Source of the DNA: Candidatus Sulfopaludibacter sp. SbA3
GTDB lineage: Bacteria; Acidobacteriota; Terriglobia; Bryobacterales; Bryobacteraceae
Assembly (NCBI GenBank): GCA_945890485.1
Contig: CAMDCN010000010.1
Coordinates: 62,001-126,000 of the forward strand
Length of the DNA stretch: 64,000 bases
Direction: 5' to 3'
The notes under the pieces are model-generated. The model saw only the letters and a list, made by a program, of their open reading frames with translations, had not been told where the DNA came from and did not search any database. Made by a program: the position numbers and the translations under genes. The stretch's first letter is position 1. Each line of letters begins with the position of its first letter. This document shows, piece after piece, positions 37,230-45,519 of this stretch.

Positions 37230-38264
37230 ATGCCCAGACTCTCGTTTCAGTTCTGGTGGCAGGACCAAACCACCCCGGCCCCCGTCCACTCCGCGGTCTC
37301 CCTGCACAGCCACACCTCTCACTCGGAAGAGGCGCTCGACATCATCCTCCACCACACTACCTGCGTGGCGGTCCGTACATTCGCGCGCTGGGTGGAATCC
37401 CGCTACGCCCGTCGACAGGGCGGGAAAGTCTTCGATTGGCGCCGTGCCTATTGGACCCCGCCCCTCGACCCCGCCGCCTCGCTCGCGGTCGAGCGAACCC
37501 AGATCGCCAACCTCCAACTCCACCCGCTCGTCTCCCTCACCGACCATGACAAATGCGACGCCGGCCTCCGTCTCCAGGGTCAGCGTGGCTGCAACGATGT
37601 CCCCATCTCCGTCGAATGGACGGTGCCCTTCGGCCGCGCCCTATTCCACCTCGGCGTGCACAACCTGCCTCGCAACTCCGCGCGCGCTCTCATGGCCGAA
37701 CTCGCCGACTATACAGCTCGTCCGCAACCTGACAAGCTAACCAGCCTCCTGCACCACCTCGACGGCCTCCCCGAAGTCCTCCTCGTCGTCAACCATCCGC
37801 TCTACGATGAAGCCCGCCTGGGGCCCGCCCACCATGGCCTGCTGCTCGGCGAATTCCTCACCCGCCACGGCAGTTGCCTCCACGCCCTGGAACTCAATGG
37901 GCTCCGCTCCTGGGCCGAAAATGAAACCGTGATCCGCATGGCCACCGACCTCGGCCTGCCCTACGTCAGCGGAGGAGATCGCCACGGCAACGAGCCCAGC
38001 GCCAATTTGAACCTCACTCCCGCCCGCACCTTTCCGGACTTCATTCACGAAGTCCGTTTCCGCCGCCGCAGCCATGTTCTCTTCCTGCCCCAATACCGAA
38101 AGCCACTGGCCCAGCGACAAGTCGTCACCGGATGGGAAGTGGCCGCCCGCTGGACCGAACGCCTGTACTACCGTCCGTCCGCCGGCGTCGCGGTCCCTTT
38201 GCTGCCCCTACTGTCAGGTAGCGCTACCCTGAATCATGCGTTGGGTGTACGCAGCCACTCTTAG
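37230..38264 (+). CDS. PHP-domain metal-dependent hydrolase-like protein
   Basis: 344 residues from the ATG at 37230; a TTG at 37203 is an alternative. Metal-ligand motifs of the PHP fold are visible: LHSHTSHSEEALDI (HxHxxHS) near residue 30, SLTDHDKCDAG near 105 and SGGDRHGNEPS near 245. These proteins are phosphoesterases or DNA-polymerase-associated exonucleases; the substrate here is unknown. Its last 29 bp overlap the next gene. It diverges from the LolA-like gene across 154 bp. Confidence 0.72.
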   Translation: MPRLSFQFWWQDQTTPAPVHSAVSLHSHTSHSEEALDIILHHTTCVAVRTFARWVESRYARRQGGKVFDWRRAYWTPPLDPAASLAVERTQIANLQLHPLVSLTDHDKCDAGLRLQGQRGCNDVPISVEWTVPFGRALFHLGVHNLPRNSARALMAELADYTARPQPDKLTSLLHHLDGLPEVLLVVNHPLYDEARLGPAHHGLLLGEFLTRHGSCLHALELNGLRSWAENETVIRMATDLGLPYVSGGDRHGNEPSANLNLTPARTFPDFIHEVRFRRRSHVLFLPQYRKPLAQRQVVTGWEVAARWTERLYYRPSAGVAVPLLPLLSGSATLNHALGVRSHS

Positions 38265-39681
38265 TGCGCTGATCTTTTTAGCCTGGATTGTTGCCCACTG
38301 GTGCGGACTGCAGCAGGATGAAGCTCTGTTTCTGAAGGCCATCGATAGCCCCGCCCATTGCGCTTACTCCATCCGCAACGGAAAAATCGCGCTGATGATC
38401 ATGCCGTATGTCGGCGCGCTGAAGGCGGCGTTGTACGTCCCCTATCTGAAGCTCGTACCGTCGGACACCTTCACCTTGCGCCTGCCGATGGTGCTGCTCG
38501 TTCCGATTCTGGCCGGCCTATCGCTCTGGTTCTGGTCGCGCCTCGCCTCCAGCGCTGTGGTTATCCTCACGGCCGCGCTCGTCATCGCCCATCCCCATTT
38601 CACGATTCCGGTCGTGCTCGACTGGGGACCGGTCGGCCTGCAGCTTCTCTTCACGCTGCTGGCGTTCCACGCCTATCGAATGGGCTCCTTTGCCGCGGTC
38701 GGCTTGCTGGCGGGGCTCATGGTCTGGGATAAAGCCGTCGCCGTCTGGGTGCTTGCCGCCGTGGCCGGGTCCGCCGCCCTCTTCTATCCCGCCCGTCTGC
38801 GCCCGCTGCTTCATTGGCGCGTCCTCGCCGCCTTTGTCCTCGGCGCCTCGCCCTACCTCTACTACCGCGTAGTTGATCGGGACGCCATGGCCGGCTTCCG
38901 CACCGACATTGATTTCGCCAGCCTCGGCCCCAAAATTGACGCACTCCGCGGAACCTTCGACGGCACCGCGATGGCGACCTACCTCTTCCCGTTGCCTCTC
39001 GGGCAGCATCCTGTAGGCCTGCTCGCGACCTTTGCCACTCTTGCCGTTCTCGGCTTCGCCGTCCGCCGCCGCCTGCCGGCGTTCTTTTGGACGGCCACCC
39101 TCGCCGCCCTTGCGGCCATGATTCTGACCGGTGGCGCCGGCGGCTCCGTACATCATCACGTTCTGGCTTGGCCGCTGCTTGGGGCTGCCGTCTGCACAAC
39201 GCTGGCCGCGTTGCCTCTCCCCCGCTGGACTCTCATCGCCGCATTCAGCTTGCTGGCCGTCCTGCAATTGCAAGTCTGGAGCCTCTATTGGCAGGGCGCC
39301 GCATTGGGAGCTCGCCGGGAATGGACCGACGCCACCGCGCCGGTCGCCGCGCATCTCTCTCAGCCCGGCGTTTGTCCCGGCGGTGTCTACGCCCTCGATT
39401 GGGGCTTCAGCGAGAACCTAACCGCCCTGGGCCGCGGCCGCTACCGCGTCGACACCGTCGCCGATGAGTGGTGGCAGCCGGAACTCCCCCCGGCCGAACG
39501 CGCGAAGGCCGCCCAACGCGCCGCCGATCCTCAAGCCTGCCTGCTCGAATGGGCAGACGGCGCTGCCGCTTTCTTCCCTGGCATCCGCACCGCCGCCGGG
39601 CCCGCTCTGGCCGCGCGCCCCAGCCGCGTGTTCGTCAATCGCCGCCAGCAGCCGACGATTCGCCTTTACGAGACCCCGTAG
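38236..39681 (+). CDS. Multi-spanning glycosyltransferase-like membrane protein (GT39/PMT type)
   Basis: 481 residues with about ten membrane helices and a C-terminal soluble domain (about 370-481). The first loop carries CGLQQDEALFLKAIDSP, with acidic D-E residues placed as in the GT-C family (PMT, ArnT), whose first periplasmic loop acid is catalytic. Such enzymes transfer sugars from a polyprenyl-phosphate donor outside the membrane. The acceptor is unknown. It overlaps the PHP gene start-to-end (29 bp), and its 3' end overlaps the convergent gene by 47 bp. Confidence 0.65.
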   Translation: MRWVYAATLSALIFLAWIVAHWCGLQQDEALFLKAIDSPAHCAYSIRNGKIALMIMPYVGALKAALYVPYLKLVPSDTFTLRLPMVLLVPILAGLSLWFWSRLASSAVVILTAALVIAHPHFTIPVVLDWGPVGLQLLFTLLAFHAYRMGSFAAVGLLAGLMVWDKAVAVWVLAAVAGSAALFYPARLRPLLHWRVLAAFVLGASPYLYYRVVDRDAMAGFRTDIDFASLGPKIDALRGTFDGTAMATYLFPLPLGQHPVGLLATFATLAVLGFAVRRRLPAFFWTATLAALAAMILTGGAGGSVHHHVLAWPLLGAAVCTTLAALPLPRWTLIAAFSLLAVLQLQVWSLYWQGAALGARREWTDATAPVAAHLSQPGVCPGGVYALDWGFSENLTALGRGRYRVDTVADEWWQPELPPAERAKAAQRAADPQACLLEWADGAAAFFPGIRTAAGPALAARPSRVFVNRRQQPTIRLYETP

Positions 39682-39982
39682 CCGCCCGCGTCAACGCGGC
39701 GAGCAACTCCTGCTCCCCTAGCGTCGTGCTGATGAAAAGCTCCTGCCGCGACCCCGCGCTCAAAGCAATCGCCTTCCAACCGTTCATCACCGGCACCGTG
39801 ATGTGGACCTTTAAAGCCCCCCGTGCGTCCCGCACCTTGGAAATGCGCCCCGGCACCACCGAACGGATGACCTCTTCGGGATACTCCCGCAGCAACCGCT
39901 CCAGCATCTCCCGCACGCCTTCAATGATCGAATGCTCAATCTTGAGCCGATTGTTCTCAGCCCGCAGCCGCATTCGCGCCAT
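39635..39982 (-). CDS. Small DUF2103-like protein
   Basis: 115 residues. KIEHSIIEGVREMLERLL, then VIRSVVPGRISKVRDARGALKVHITVPVMNGWKAIALSAGSRQELFIST, resembles the small DUF2103 family (no known activity). A strong GGAGGGG ends 7 bases before the ATG. It follows the lipoprotein gene at a distance of 4 bp on the same strand, so the two form an operon. Its last 47 bp overlap the convergent membrane glycosyltransferase gene. Confidence 0.55.
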   Translation of the reverse strand: MARMRLRAENNRLKIEHSIIEGVREMLERLLREYPEEVIRSVVPGRISKVRDARGALKVHITVPVMNGWKAIALSAGSRQELFISTTLGEQELLAALTRAATGSRKGESSAAGGD

Positions 39983-39986
39983 GATG

Positions 39987-41156
39987 TTAACCCCTCCGGC
40001 GGGCGATCAGCAGGTTGGACGGAGCGCGCTGAAACCCATACCCAATGTTAAAGGGTAACGGCTTCGTCTTCTTCGGATCACTGTAGGCCTGTTGCAGGTC
40101 CCGTTGCACCAGATTGCGGAACGAACCGTACGGCGTGTTGTAACTGCCATACAGCGCCACGTCCCATTTGCCAGCGGCATAAAACTGATACGGGATACCG
40201 GAGTCGTCCTGCACCACGGCCAGGCTGCGGCTCATCACCACCTCGCGGATCTTTGAAAAATCCTTCCGGTGCGGCATATAGGACGTGGATTTGAACATGC
40301 TCACCATTCGTGCCGGCCGTGCGAGGAAGCTATGGAACCGCGTGTTGCCCGAGAACTTCTCATCGCCCAAATTGACCGAGAAGTAGTACAGCCGCCGGTT
40401 GCCGGTGTCCTCTGCCATCTGGAAATCAATCGCGACTCCCGGATTGGCCTGTTCAGGCGCCGGTTCTCTCGCCACTACGTCTCCGGCGTGGTTGAGCGTT
40501 ACTGGGGCGACGCCCAATATCTTGGCGTTCGTCCGCACGAGTTGCACTAAAATAATCGGCAACAAACCGTCGGTTACTTGCCCCGAGCGGAGTTGCAGAT
40601 CCATCTGCCGGGTAATGAAAAAGCTCCTGCCCAGTACGTCGCTGAGCGTCTTACGCACGTGGGGCAGTTGGGTTTCTAGAGCAGTCTCCGATAACTTACC
40701 CACTTTGGCTAAGCTTCCCGGCGGCTCCAATCCCACCAGAATGTATTCCGGATTGTGCGGATAGAAGGTCATCACATGGACGACGTCCGGTCCTCCAAAC
40801 GGATAGAACGCTGTCGCCGACTCCAGATCCTTCCCGGCCAGCTCTGTTTTTTGAAATGCCGCGATCGGCGGGCGGCGTCCGGCATTCCATCGCGCGAAGG
40901 CGCCGTCGAAGCCGGCCGCGTGAGCCAGCCATTGCTTCTCGTCTTCGAATTTTTTAAACGGACTCTCCGCTCTTCCGGGCAAGCCGGCCAGGAAACGCGC
41001 GGCGTCGTCTGCGTAAGGGTCCGCCGCAATCACAAACGGCGCATGTGCAGCACTTTGCTTCGGCGTTGCATCCGAGGAAGCACATCCGGCCAGCCCCAAA
41101 AGGCCTATGAAACCCACCACCCCAAACGCCCGAATGCAAGCTGTCACAATTGCCAT
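39987..41156 (-). CDS. Putative lipoprotein of unknown function
   Basis: 389 residues. The signal peptide (about 10-24) ends in the lipobox GLAGC, so the protein should be lipid-anchored at Cys25 or nearby. The mature region has no family I recognise. Notable stretches are FYPFGGPDVVHVMTFYPHNPEYILVGLEPPGS, and PQYFYAAGKW-like IPYQFYAAGKWDVALYGSYNTPYG. The WDVALYGSYNTPYGSF and NIGYGFQRAPSNLLIARR segments look like a conserved core. It precedes the small DUF2103-like gene by 4 bp. Confidence 0.7.
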   Translation of the reverse strand: MAIVTACIRAFGVVGFIGLLGLAGCASSDATPKQSAAHAPFVIAADPYADDAARFLAGLPGRAESPFKKFEDEKQWLAHAAGFDGAFARWNAGRRPPIAAFQKTELAGKDLESATAFYPFGGPDVVHVMTFYPHNPEYILVGLEPPGSLAKVGKLSETALETQLPHVRKTLSDVLGRSFFITRQMDLQLRSGQVTDGLLPIILVQLVRTNAKILGVAPVTLNHAGDVVAREPAPEQANPGVAIDFQMAEDTGNRRLYYFSVNLGDEKFSGNTRFHSFLARPARMVSMFKSTSYMPHRKDFSKIREVVMSRSLAVVQDDSGIPYQFYAAGKWDVALYGSYNTPYGSFRNLVQRDLQQAYSDPKKTKPLPFNIGYGFQRAPSNLLIARRRG

Positions 41157-41206
41157 TGTAGATACAGCGATTCGGGTATCGCCAATTTTGTTGCGGAATT
41201 AATAAT

Positions 41207-42100
41207 TTACTGCGCTTCACCCAGGTCGTAAGCGTCCGTTGCCGTCAACTTCACCCGGTAAGTACCGAGATTGTTCTGCCAGTGCCGATTGTCGTTAATG
41301 GCCAGTCCCAGCCGCCCCGCTCCCGGGGGCTTGGGCCCGTACGACTTCCCGATGGCGAACGTCGCGCCCTTTGCGCCCAGTCGTCCGAGCAGTGCGCCAA
41401 AGGGGTGTCCGTCCACCAGATTCGTCTTGTAGGCCGGGCTCCCGGGCTTGGTCAGACCGTTCGGATCGGTCGCCCAACCATCGTCCTTCCACGAAAGCCG
41501 CGTAAATCCGCTCGCGTTCACCGTCACCTGCGACCCGCCGCCCAGCACAATACCCGTGTCGAAGTACTCAATCTGCGTCGAATGCCGGATGGAGTGTACC
41601 TCCGCCGTCTTCACCACTTTCTTCTGCCGCACGGCCAGCGTCCGCACTTCGCCCCACGGAATCTCCCGCTTGTCCACCTTGATCGATCCCGACGGTGCAC
41701 CCACCCGCAGCATCTGGCCGTTCGTCAGCCGCAGCAGGCCCTGCGTCCGGTCAAATCCGTCGGCCTCGCTCGGCATGATCTTTTCAAACAGCCGGTACAA
41801 CGGCCGCGGCTCATGCTGGTCGGTGTCTTTGTACAAATTCAACAGCGGGGTCACCACCGGCAGGCCAATCGCCGTCAACCGTTCGACGGCCAGGTCCCGC
41901 GCTCCACGGTCTTTGTCTGCCTGCACGGTCGCCAGGTCGGCGGCAATCTGCTGCGCCTCCTTGGGCGACGCTGTAGAGGCGCTATGGAAGGACAAAATCT
42001 GCGACGCGCCCTTCCCTCCAATCGAAAAAGAGGCCGGACCTTCGACGGTCGACCCGTCCGTTAAGCGCAACATCACCGTGACAGCAGCAAGCAGTAGCAT
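41207..42100 (-). CDS. Exported protein with C-terminal PA-IL (LecA)-like domain
   Basis: 297 residues from the ATG complementary to 42098-42100. A second ATG at 42130 gives ten more residues (MSLLSDITAAM) and overlaps the divergent gene by 2 bp. The N-terminus is hydrophobic (MLLLAAVTVML). The middle has TNGQMLRVGAPSGSIKVDKREIPWGEV, a small beta domain. The end has DGHPFGALLGRLGAKGATFAIGKSYG and GRLGLAINDNRHWQNNLGTYRVKL, as in LecA-like carbohydrate-binding domains. It probably acts outside the cytoplasm. Function is unknown. Confidence 0.6.
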   Translation of the reverse strand: MLLLAAVTVMLRLTDGSTVEGPASFSIGGKGASQILSFHSASTASPKEAQQIAADLATVQADKDRGARDLAVERLTAIGLPVVTPLLNLYKDTDQHEPRPLYRLFEKIMPSEADGFDRTQGLLRLTNGQMLRVGAPSGSIKVDKREIPWGEVRTLAVRQKKVVKTAEVHSIRHSTQIEYFDTGIVLGGGSQVTVNASGFTRLSWKDDGWATDPNGLTKPGSPAYKTNLVDGHPFGALLGRLGAKGATFAIGKSYGPKPPGAGRLGLAINDNRHWQNNLGTYRVKLTATDAYDLGEAQ

Positions 42101-42128
42101 CGCCGCTGTTATATCAGACAATAGAGAC

Positions 42129-42560
42129 ATGCGTCTCAAAAAAGGCCACGGCTGGTACCTCGCCGAAGAGGTTCTTGAAATTCGGGTGGAGGGCGACACC
42201 CGCAACGTCGTCCACGTCAATACCCGCCTGCTCCAGGCCCGCGACGGCGAACATGCCTACGCCCGTGCCACCGAGTTCGGCGCCGAAGCCGCCGACGAAT
42301 ACCTGAACCCCGAAGGGCAAAAGGTCACCATCACGTTCCGCGGCATCCGCGACGTCGTCGAGATTTCGGAAGGCCTCTCCGACGGCGGTGAAATCCGCTG
42401 GTCCGAGTCCGTTGGCGTTTCGGAAAAAAAGATCCGCGCCATGCTCAAGCCGGTCGAAGAGGTAGAAGCGGTAAAGCCCTTTGAACCCTCCGACCACCCC
42501 GACTATCGCTGTGGCGAAGTGGTTGCCGAGGCCATGGCCCAATTCGAAAAGAAAAACTAG
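42129..42560 (+). CDS. DUF4288-domain protein
   Basis: 143 residues. It begins MRLKKGHGWYLAEEVLEIRVEGDTRNVVHVNTRLLQARDGEHAYARATEFG, the DUF4288 pattern, followed by ITFRGIRDVVEISEGLSDGGEI. No enzyme motif or signal peptide is visible. The function of the family is unknown; members are often found near toxin, immunity or metabolic genes without a fixed partner. Its last 4 bases overlap the convergent thiS gene. Confidence 0.75.
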   Translation: MRLKKGHGWYLAEEVLEIRVEGDTRNVVHVNTRLLQARDGEHAYARATEFGAEAADEYLNPEGQKVTITFRGIRDVVEISEGLSDGGEIRWSESVGVSEKKIRAMLKPVEEVEAVKPFEPSDHPDYRCGEVVAEAMAQFEKKN

Positions 42561-42766
42561 CGGCGGCCCCCGCCGACGAAATGGACAATTTCCACCTTGG
42601 CGCCCGGCCGCAAGGGGGTCTCTCCCCACACGGCCGGCTTCAAAATTACGCGGTCCAGTTCGACGGCCACCCGTTGCGCCGGAATTCCCAGTTCGCCCAA
42701 TAGACTCAGCACGGTAGACCCTTCGGCCACCTGGCGCGGCTCTCCGTTCAAAACAATTTCATGCAT
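42557..42766 (-). CDS. thiS: Thiamine sulfur-carrier protein ThiS
   Basis: 69 residues from the ATG at 42766 (MHEIVLNGEPRQVAEGSTVLSLL). The ubiquitin-like fold has the usual ThiS stretches LGIPAQRVAVELDRVI and GAKVEIVHFVGGG. ThiS carries sulfur as a C-terminal thiocarboxylate for thiazole synthesis. The protein ends GGGRR: two arginines follow the glycine that should be the last residue. No thiF, thiG or thiE lies next to it. Confidence 0.85.
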   Translation of the reverse strand: MHEIVLNGEPRQVAEGSTVLSLLGELGIPAQRVAVELDRVILKPAVWGETPLRPGAKVEIVHFVGGGRR

Positions 42767-42805
42767 AAATGCTTCGGATTTCCCTCGTCCGGCCAAAGCG
42801 GTTTT

Positions 42806-42835
42806 TTGACTAGCCCTAGCTAAGGTCATTATAGT
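42806..42835 (+). promoter_or_regulatory. Sigma-70-type promoter of the nuo operon
   Basis: TTGACT (42806-42811), an 18-base spacer, then TATAGT (42830-42835), 46 bases before the nuoA ATG. This is the best promoter match in the window. A small inverted repeat (AGGGG/CCCCT) lies in the leader. Confidence 0.65.
42828..42833 (-). promoter_or_regulatory. Candidate -10 box for thiS
   Basis: On the minus strand TATAAT (42833-42828) would start a thiS message with a leader of about 55 bases. The -35 region is poor. It shares bases with the -10 of the nuo promoter on the other strand. The leader is too short for a TPP riboswitch. Confidence 0.35.
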
Positions 42836-42881
42836 TTTGTAAGGGGTTCTTTTCCCCTCCTTCCGACCACACACTTTACCG

Positions 42882-43343
42882 ATGTTGCCAACGTCACTGC
42901 CCGAGTCCTATCTACCCGTCCTTCTGACGTGGATGTTTGCGATTACGAACGCGACCGGCATTATCGTCGCCGGCTACGTTCTTGGCAAAAAATTCCGCAA
43001 TAAGGCGAAAGACACCCCGTACGAATGCGGCATCACCCCCACCGGCAGCGCGAAAGAGCGTTTCAGCGTCAAGTTCTATCTGGTGGCCATGCTCTTCATT
43101 CTGTTCGACATTGAAGCCGTCTTCCTGTATCCGTGGGCCGTTGTGTACCGCGACTTGAAGTGGTTCGGCTTTGTCGAAATGCTCCTGTTCGTAGTTTTGG
43201 TCCTCGCTGGCTTCTTCTACATCTGGAAGAAGGGAGTGCTCGATTGGAGCCAAGCGGAAGAGGTGGAGCGGAAGGCCGCCGCCGGCACCCTGCTCCGGTC
43301 CGACAACTCCCCAGCGCCCGAAAAGGTTACCCATGTTGCCTGA
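42882..43343 (+). CDS. nuoA: NADH-quinone oxidoreductase subunit A
   Basis: 153 residues. Three membrane helices, with the conserved loop YECGITPTGSAKERFSVKFYLVAMLFILFDIEAVFLYPWA, whose cysteine and acidic residues line the quinone region. The C-terminal tail is longer than in E. coli and hydrophilic. First gene of the nuo operon. Its end overlaps the next gene, nuoC, by 11 bp, where nuoB would usually be found. Confidence 0.95.
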   Translation: MLPTSLPESYLPVLLTWMFAITNATGIIVAGYVLGKKFRNKAKDTPYECGITPTGSAKERFSVKFYLVAMLFILFDIEAVFLYPWAVVYRDLKWFGFVEMLLFVVLVLAGFFYIWKKGVLDWSQAEEVERKAAAGTLLRSDNSPAPEKVTHVA

Positions 43344-43815
43344 GACCCTTCAGGAAAATGAACTTGCCGCGGCCCTCGCCGCCGTTTATCCCGCCGCCAT
43401 CATCGACGGTGTTCTCGCCCACGGCGAACTGACTCTGCATATCGAACCGGACGACATCCTGGCCGTACTCGAGTTCTTCAAGCGGCAGCAGAAGTTCGAG
43501 CGCCTCTCCACGGTTACCGCAGTCGACCGCTACCCGATGGAGCCTCGCTTCGAACTCGTTTACCATCTCCAGTCGGTCGCGCGGAACCTCCGGATCCGCC
43601 TCAAGGCCTCCGTCACCGCTGAAATCGCCTCCGCCACCGCGGTCTATGCCGCGGCGAACTGGTACGAACGCGAAGTGTTCGACCTGTTCGGCGTCGTCTT
43701 CAGCGGCCATCCCAATCCGAAAAGGATCATGATGCCGGACGACTGGGAAGGCCACCCCCTGCGCCGGGATTTCCCCACGCACGGCTTCAAGTACACCTAC
43801 GGCGAGCAGAAATAA
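43333..43815 (+). CDS. nuoC: NADH-quinone oxidoreductase subunit C
   Basis: 160 residues, the short stand-alone NuoC. It has RLSTVTAVDRYP-like LSTVTAVDRYPMEPRFELVYHL, then YAAANWYEREVFDLFGVVFSGHPNPKRIMMPDDWEGHPLRRDFP, the signature of the 30-kDa subunit. It is part of the peripheral arm next to NuoD. nuoD follows after 13 bp. It directly follows nuoA with no nuoB between. Confidence 0.95.
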   Translation: MLPETLQENELAAALAAVYPAAIIDGVLAHGELTLHIEPDDILAVLEFFKRQQKFERLSTVTAVDRYPMEPRFELVYHLQSVARNLRIRLKASVTAEIASATAVYAAANWYEREVFDLFGVVFSGHPNPKRIMMPDDWEGHPLRRDFPTHGFKYTYGEQK

Positions 43816-43828
43816 CCCTCCAAGGAAT

Positions 43829-45046
43829 ATGAGCGAAACCATCACAGAGCCCGAGTTGCATCACGAACCGGAAGCGGGCAGTAGCCGGCGGATGACTCTG
43901 AATATGGGCCCTCAACATCCGTCGACGCACGGCGTGTTGCGGGTCGTGCTGGAACTCGACGGCGAGTTCATCGAAAAGGCCACCCCCGAGATCGGCTACC
44001 TCCACACCGGTATCGAAAAACAGTGCGAGGCCCTGAACTGGCAGCAGGTCATCACCCTTACCGACCGCGTCGACTACCTCGCCAACCTCTCGAATAACCT
44101 CTGCTATTCGCTGGCCGTCGAAAAACTTCTTGGCCTGGAGATCCCGCCGAAAGCCCAATGGCTCCGGGTACTCCTCGCCGAACTCACCCGAATCAATAGC
44201 CACCTCGTCTGGCTTGGCACCCATGCTCTCGACATGGGCGCCATGACGATGTTCTTCCTCACCTTCCGCGAACGGGAAGACCTGCTCCGCATCTTCGAAA
44301 TGTTCAGCGGCCAGCGGTTGATGACCAGCTACATCCGCCCCGGTGGCCTGGCTCTCGATCCGCCCCGCGGCTGGGAGAAGCCCGTCAAAGCCTTCCTCGC
44401 CGATTTCCCGAGCAAAATCGACGAATACGAATCGCTCCTGAACGCGAACCCCATCTGGCTCCGCCGCACGAAAGGCATCGGCATTCTGCCCGTCGAAGAG
44501 ATGCTCGAAGTCGGCATCACTGGCCCGCTCATCCGAGCCGCCGGCATCCCGATGGACGCCCGCAAGATGACGCCGTATTCGAGCTACGAAAAGTTCGATT
44601 TTAAAGTCCCGACGGCCACCGAAAACGACGTGTTCGCCCGGTATGCCGTCCGCATGGCCGAGATGCGCGAGAGCCTGAAGATTGTGCAGCAGGCGCTCGA
44701 CGGTCTGCCCGAAGGCCCTACCCGCGCCGACGCTCACCGCGTCGTTCTGCCGGAGCGCGAAAAGATGAAAACGCAGATGGAAGCGCTCATCTATCACTTC
44801 AAGATTGTCACCGAAGGTATCGCGGTGCCCGAAGGCGAGATCTACCAGGTGGTCGAATCGCCTCGCGGTGAACTCGGCTACTACGTCGTCAGCGACGGCA
44901 GTGCGAAACCGCTCCGCGTCCACATGCGCACCCCGAGCTTCGCCAACCTGCAAGGTCTGCCCAACCTGGTCGAAAAGCGGCAGATTTCCGATTCCATCGC
45001 CATCATGGGCAGCCTCGACTTTGTACTGGGAGATTGTGATCGATGA
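43829..45046 (+). CDS. nuoD: NADH-quinone oxidoreductase subunit D
   Basis: 405 residues. TLNMGPQHPSTHGVLRVVLELDGE near residue 25 holds the quinone-site histidines, and EIGYLHTGIEKQCE, LDMGAMTMFFLTFREREDLL and the C-terminal SIAIMGSLDFVLGDCDR complete the 49-kDa subunit pattern. It forms the quinone-binding chamber together with NuoB, which is not encoded here. Its stop overlaps the ATG of nuoE (ATGA). Confidence 0.97.
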   Translation: MSETITEPELHHEPEAGSSRRMTLNMGPQHPSTHGVLRVVLELDGEFIEKATPEIGYLHTGIEKQCEALNWQQVITLTDRVDYLANLSNNLCYSLAVEKLLGLEIPPKAQWLRVLLAELTRINSHLVWLGTHALDMGAMTMFFLTFREREDLLRIFEMFSGQRLMTSYIRPGGLALDPPRGWEKPVKAFLADFPSKIDEYESLLNANPIWLRRTKGIGILPVEEMLEVGITGPLIRAAGIPMDARKMTPYSSYEKFDFKVPTATENDVFARYAVRMAEMRESLKIVQQALDGLPEGPTRADAHRVVLPEREKMKTQMEALIYHFKIVTEGIAVPEGEIYQVVESPRGELGYYVVSDGSAKPLRVHMRTPSFANLQGLPNLVEKRQISDSIAIMGSLDFVLGDCDR

Positions 45047-45519
45047 CGTTTTCGCCGGAACTGGAAGCTAAGTTCGCCGACCTCGTAACGCATTATCCGG
45101 AAGGCCGCCAGCGTGCCGCCCTCATTCCGATGCTGATGTTCGGGCAGGAAGAGGTGGGCTCAATCACCCCCGAGTTCATGGAGGAAGTGGCCAAACGCCT
45201 CGGCCTCAACACCATGCAGGTCGACGAAGTCGTCGGCTACTACTCGATGCTGCATAAGAAGGGCATGGGCAAGTATCACGTCCAGGTCTGCACCAACGTA
45301 GCCTGCATGCTGCGCGGCGGCGCGGAACTCTACGACCACGCCTGTCACAAACTCGGCCTCGGCCACAAAGAGGTTTCCGCTGACGGCGTGATTTCGCTCG
45401 AAGAGGTGGAATGCATGGGTGCCTGCTCCTGGGCTCCCGCCATTCAGGTGAACTACGACTTCCATCACGAAGTCACCACCGAACAGCTCGACACGATCCT
45501 GGAGGGCCTGAAGAAGTGA
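45043..45519 (+). CDS. nuoE: NADH-quinone oxidoreductase subunit E
   Basis: 158 residues. The thioredoxin-like [2Fe-2S] protein has the ligands CTNVAC (C-x4-C) and ECMGAC (C-x3-C) at normal spacing. The helical N-terminus includes ALIPMLMFGQEEVGSITPEFMEEVAKRL. It forms part of the NADH dehydrogenase module with NuoF and NuoG. Its TGA overlaps the GTG start of nuoF. Confidence 0.95.
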   Translation: MTFSPELEAKFADLVTHYPEGRQRAALIPMLMFGQEEVGSITPEFMEEVAKRLGLNTMQVDEVVGYYSMLHKKGMGKYHVQVCTNVACMLRGGAELYDHACHKLGLGHKEVSADGVISLEEVECMGACSWAPAIQVNYDFHHEVTTEQLDTILEGLKK

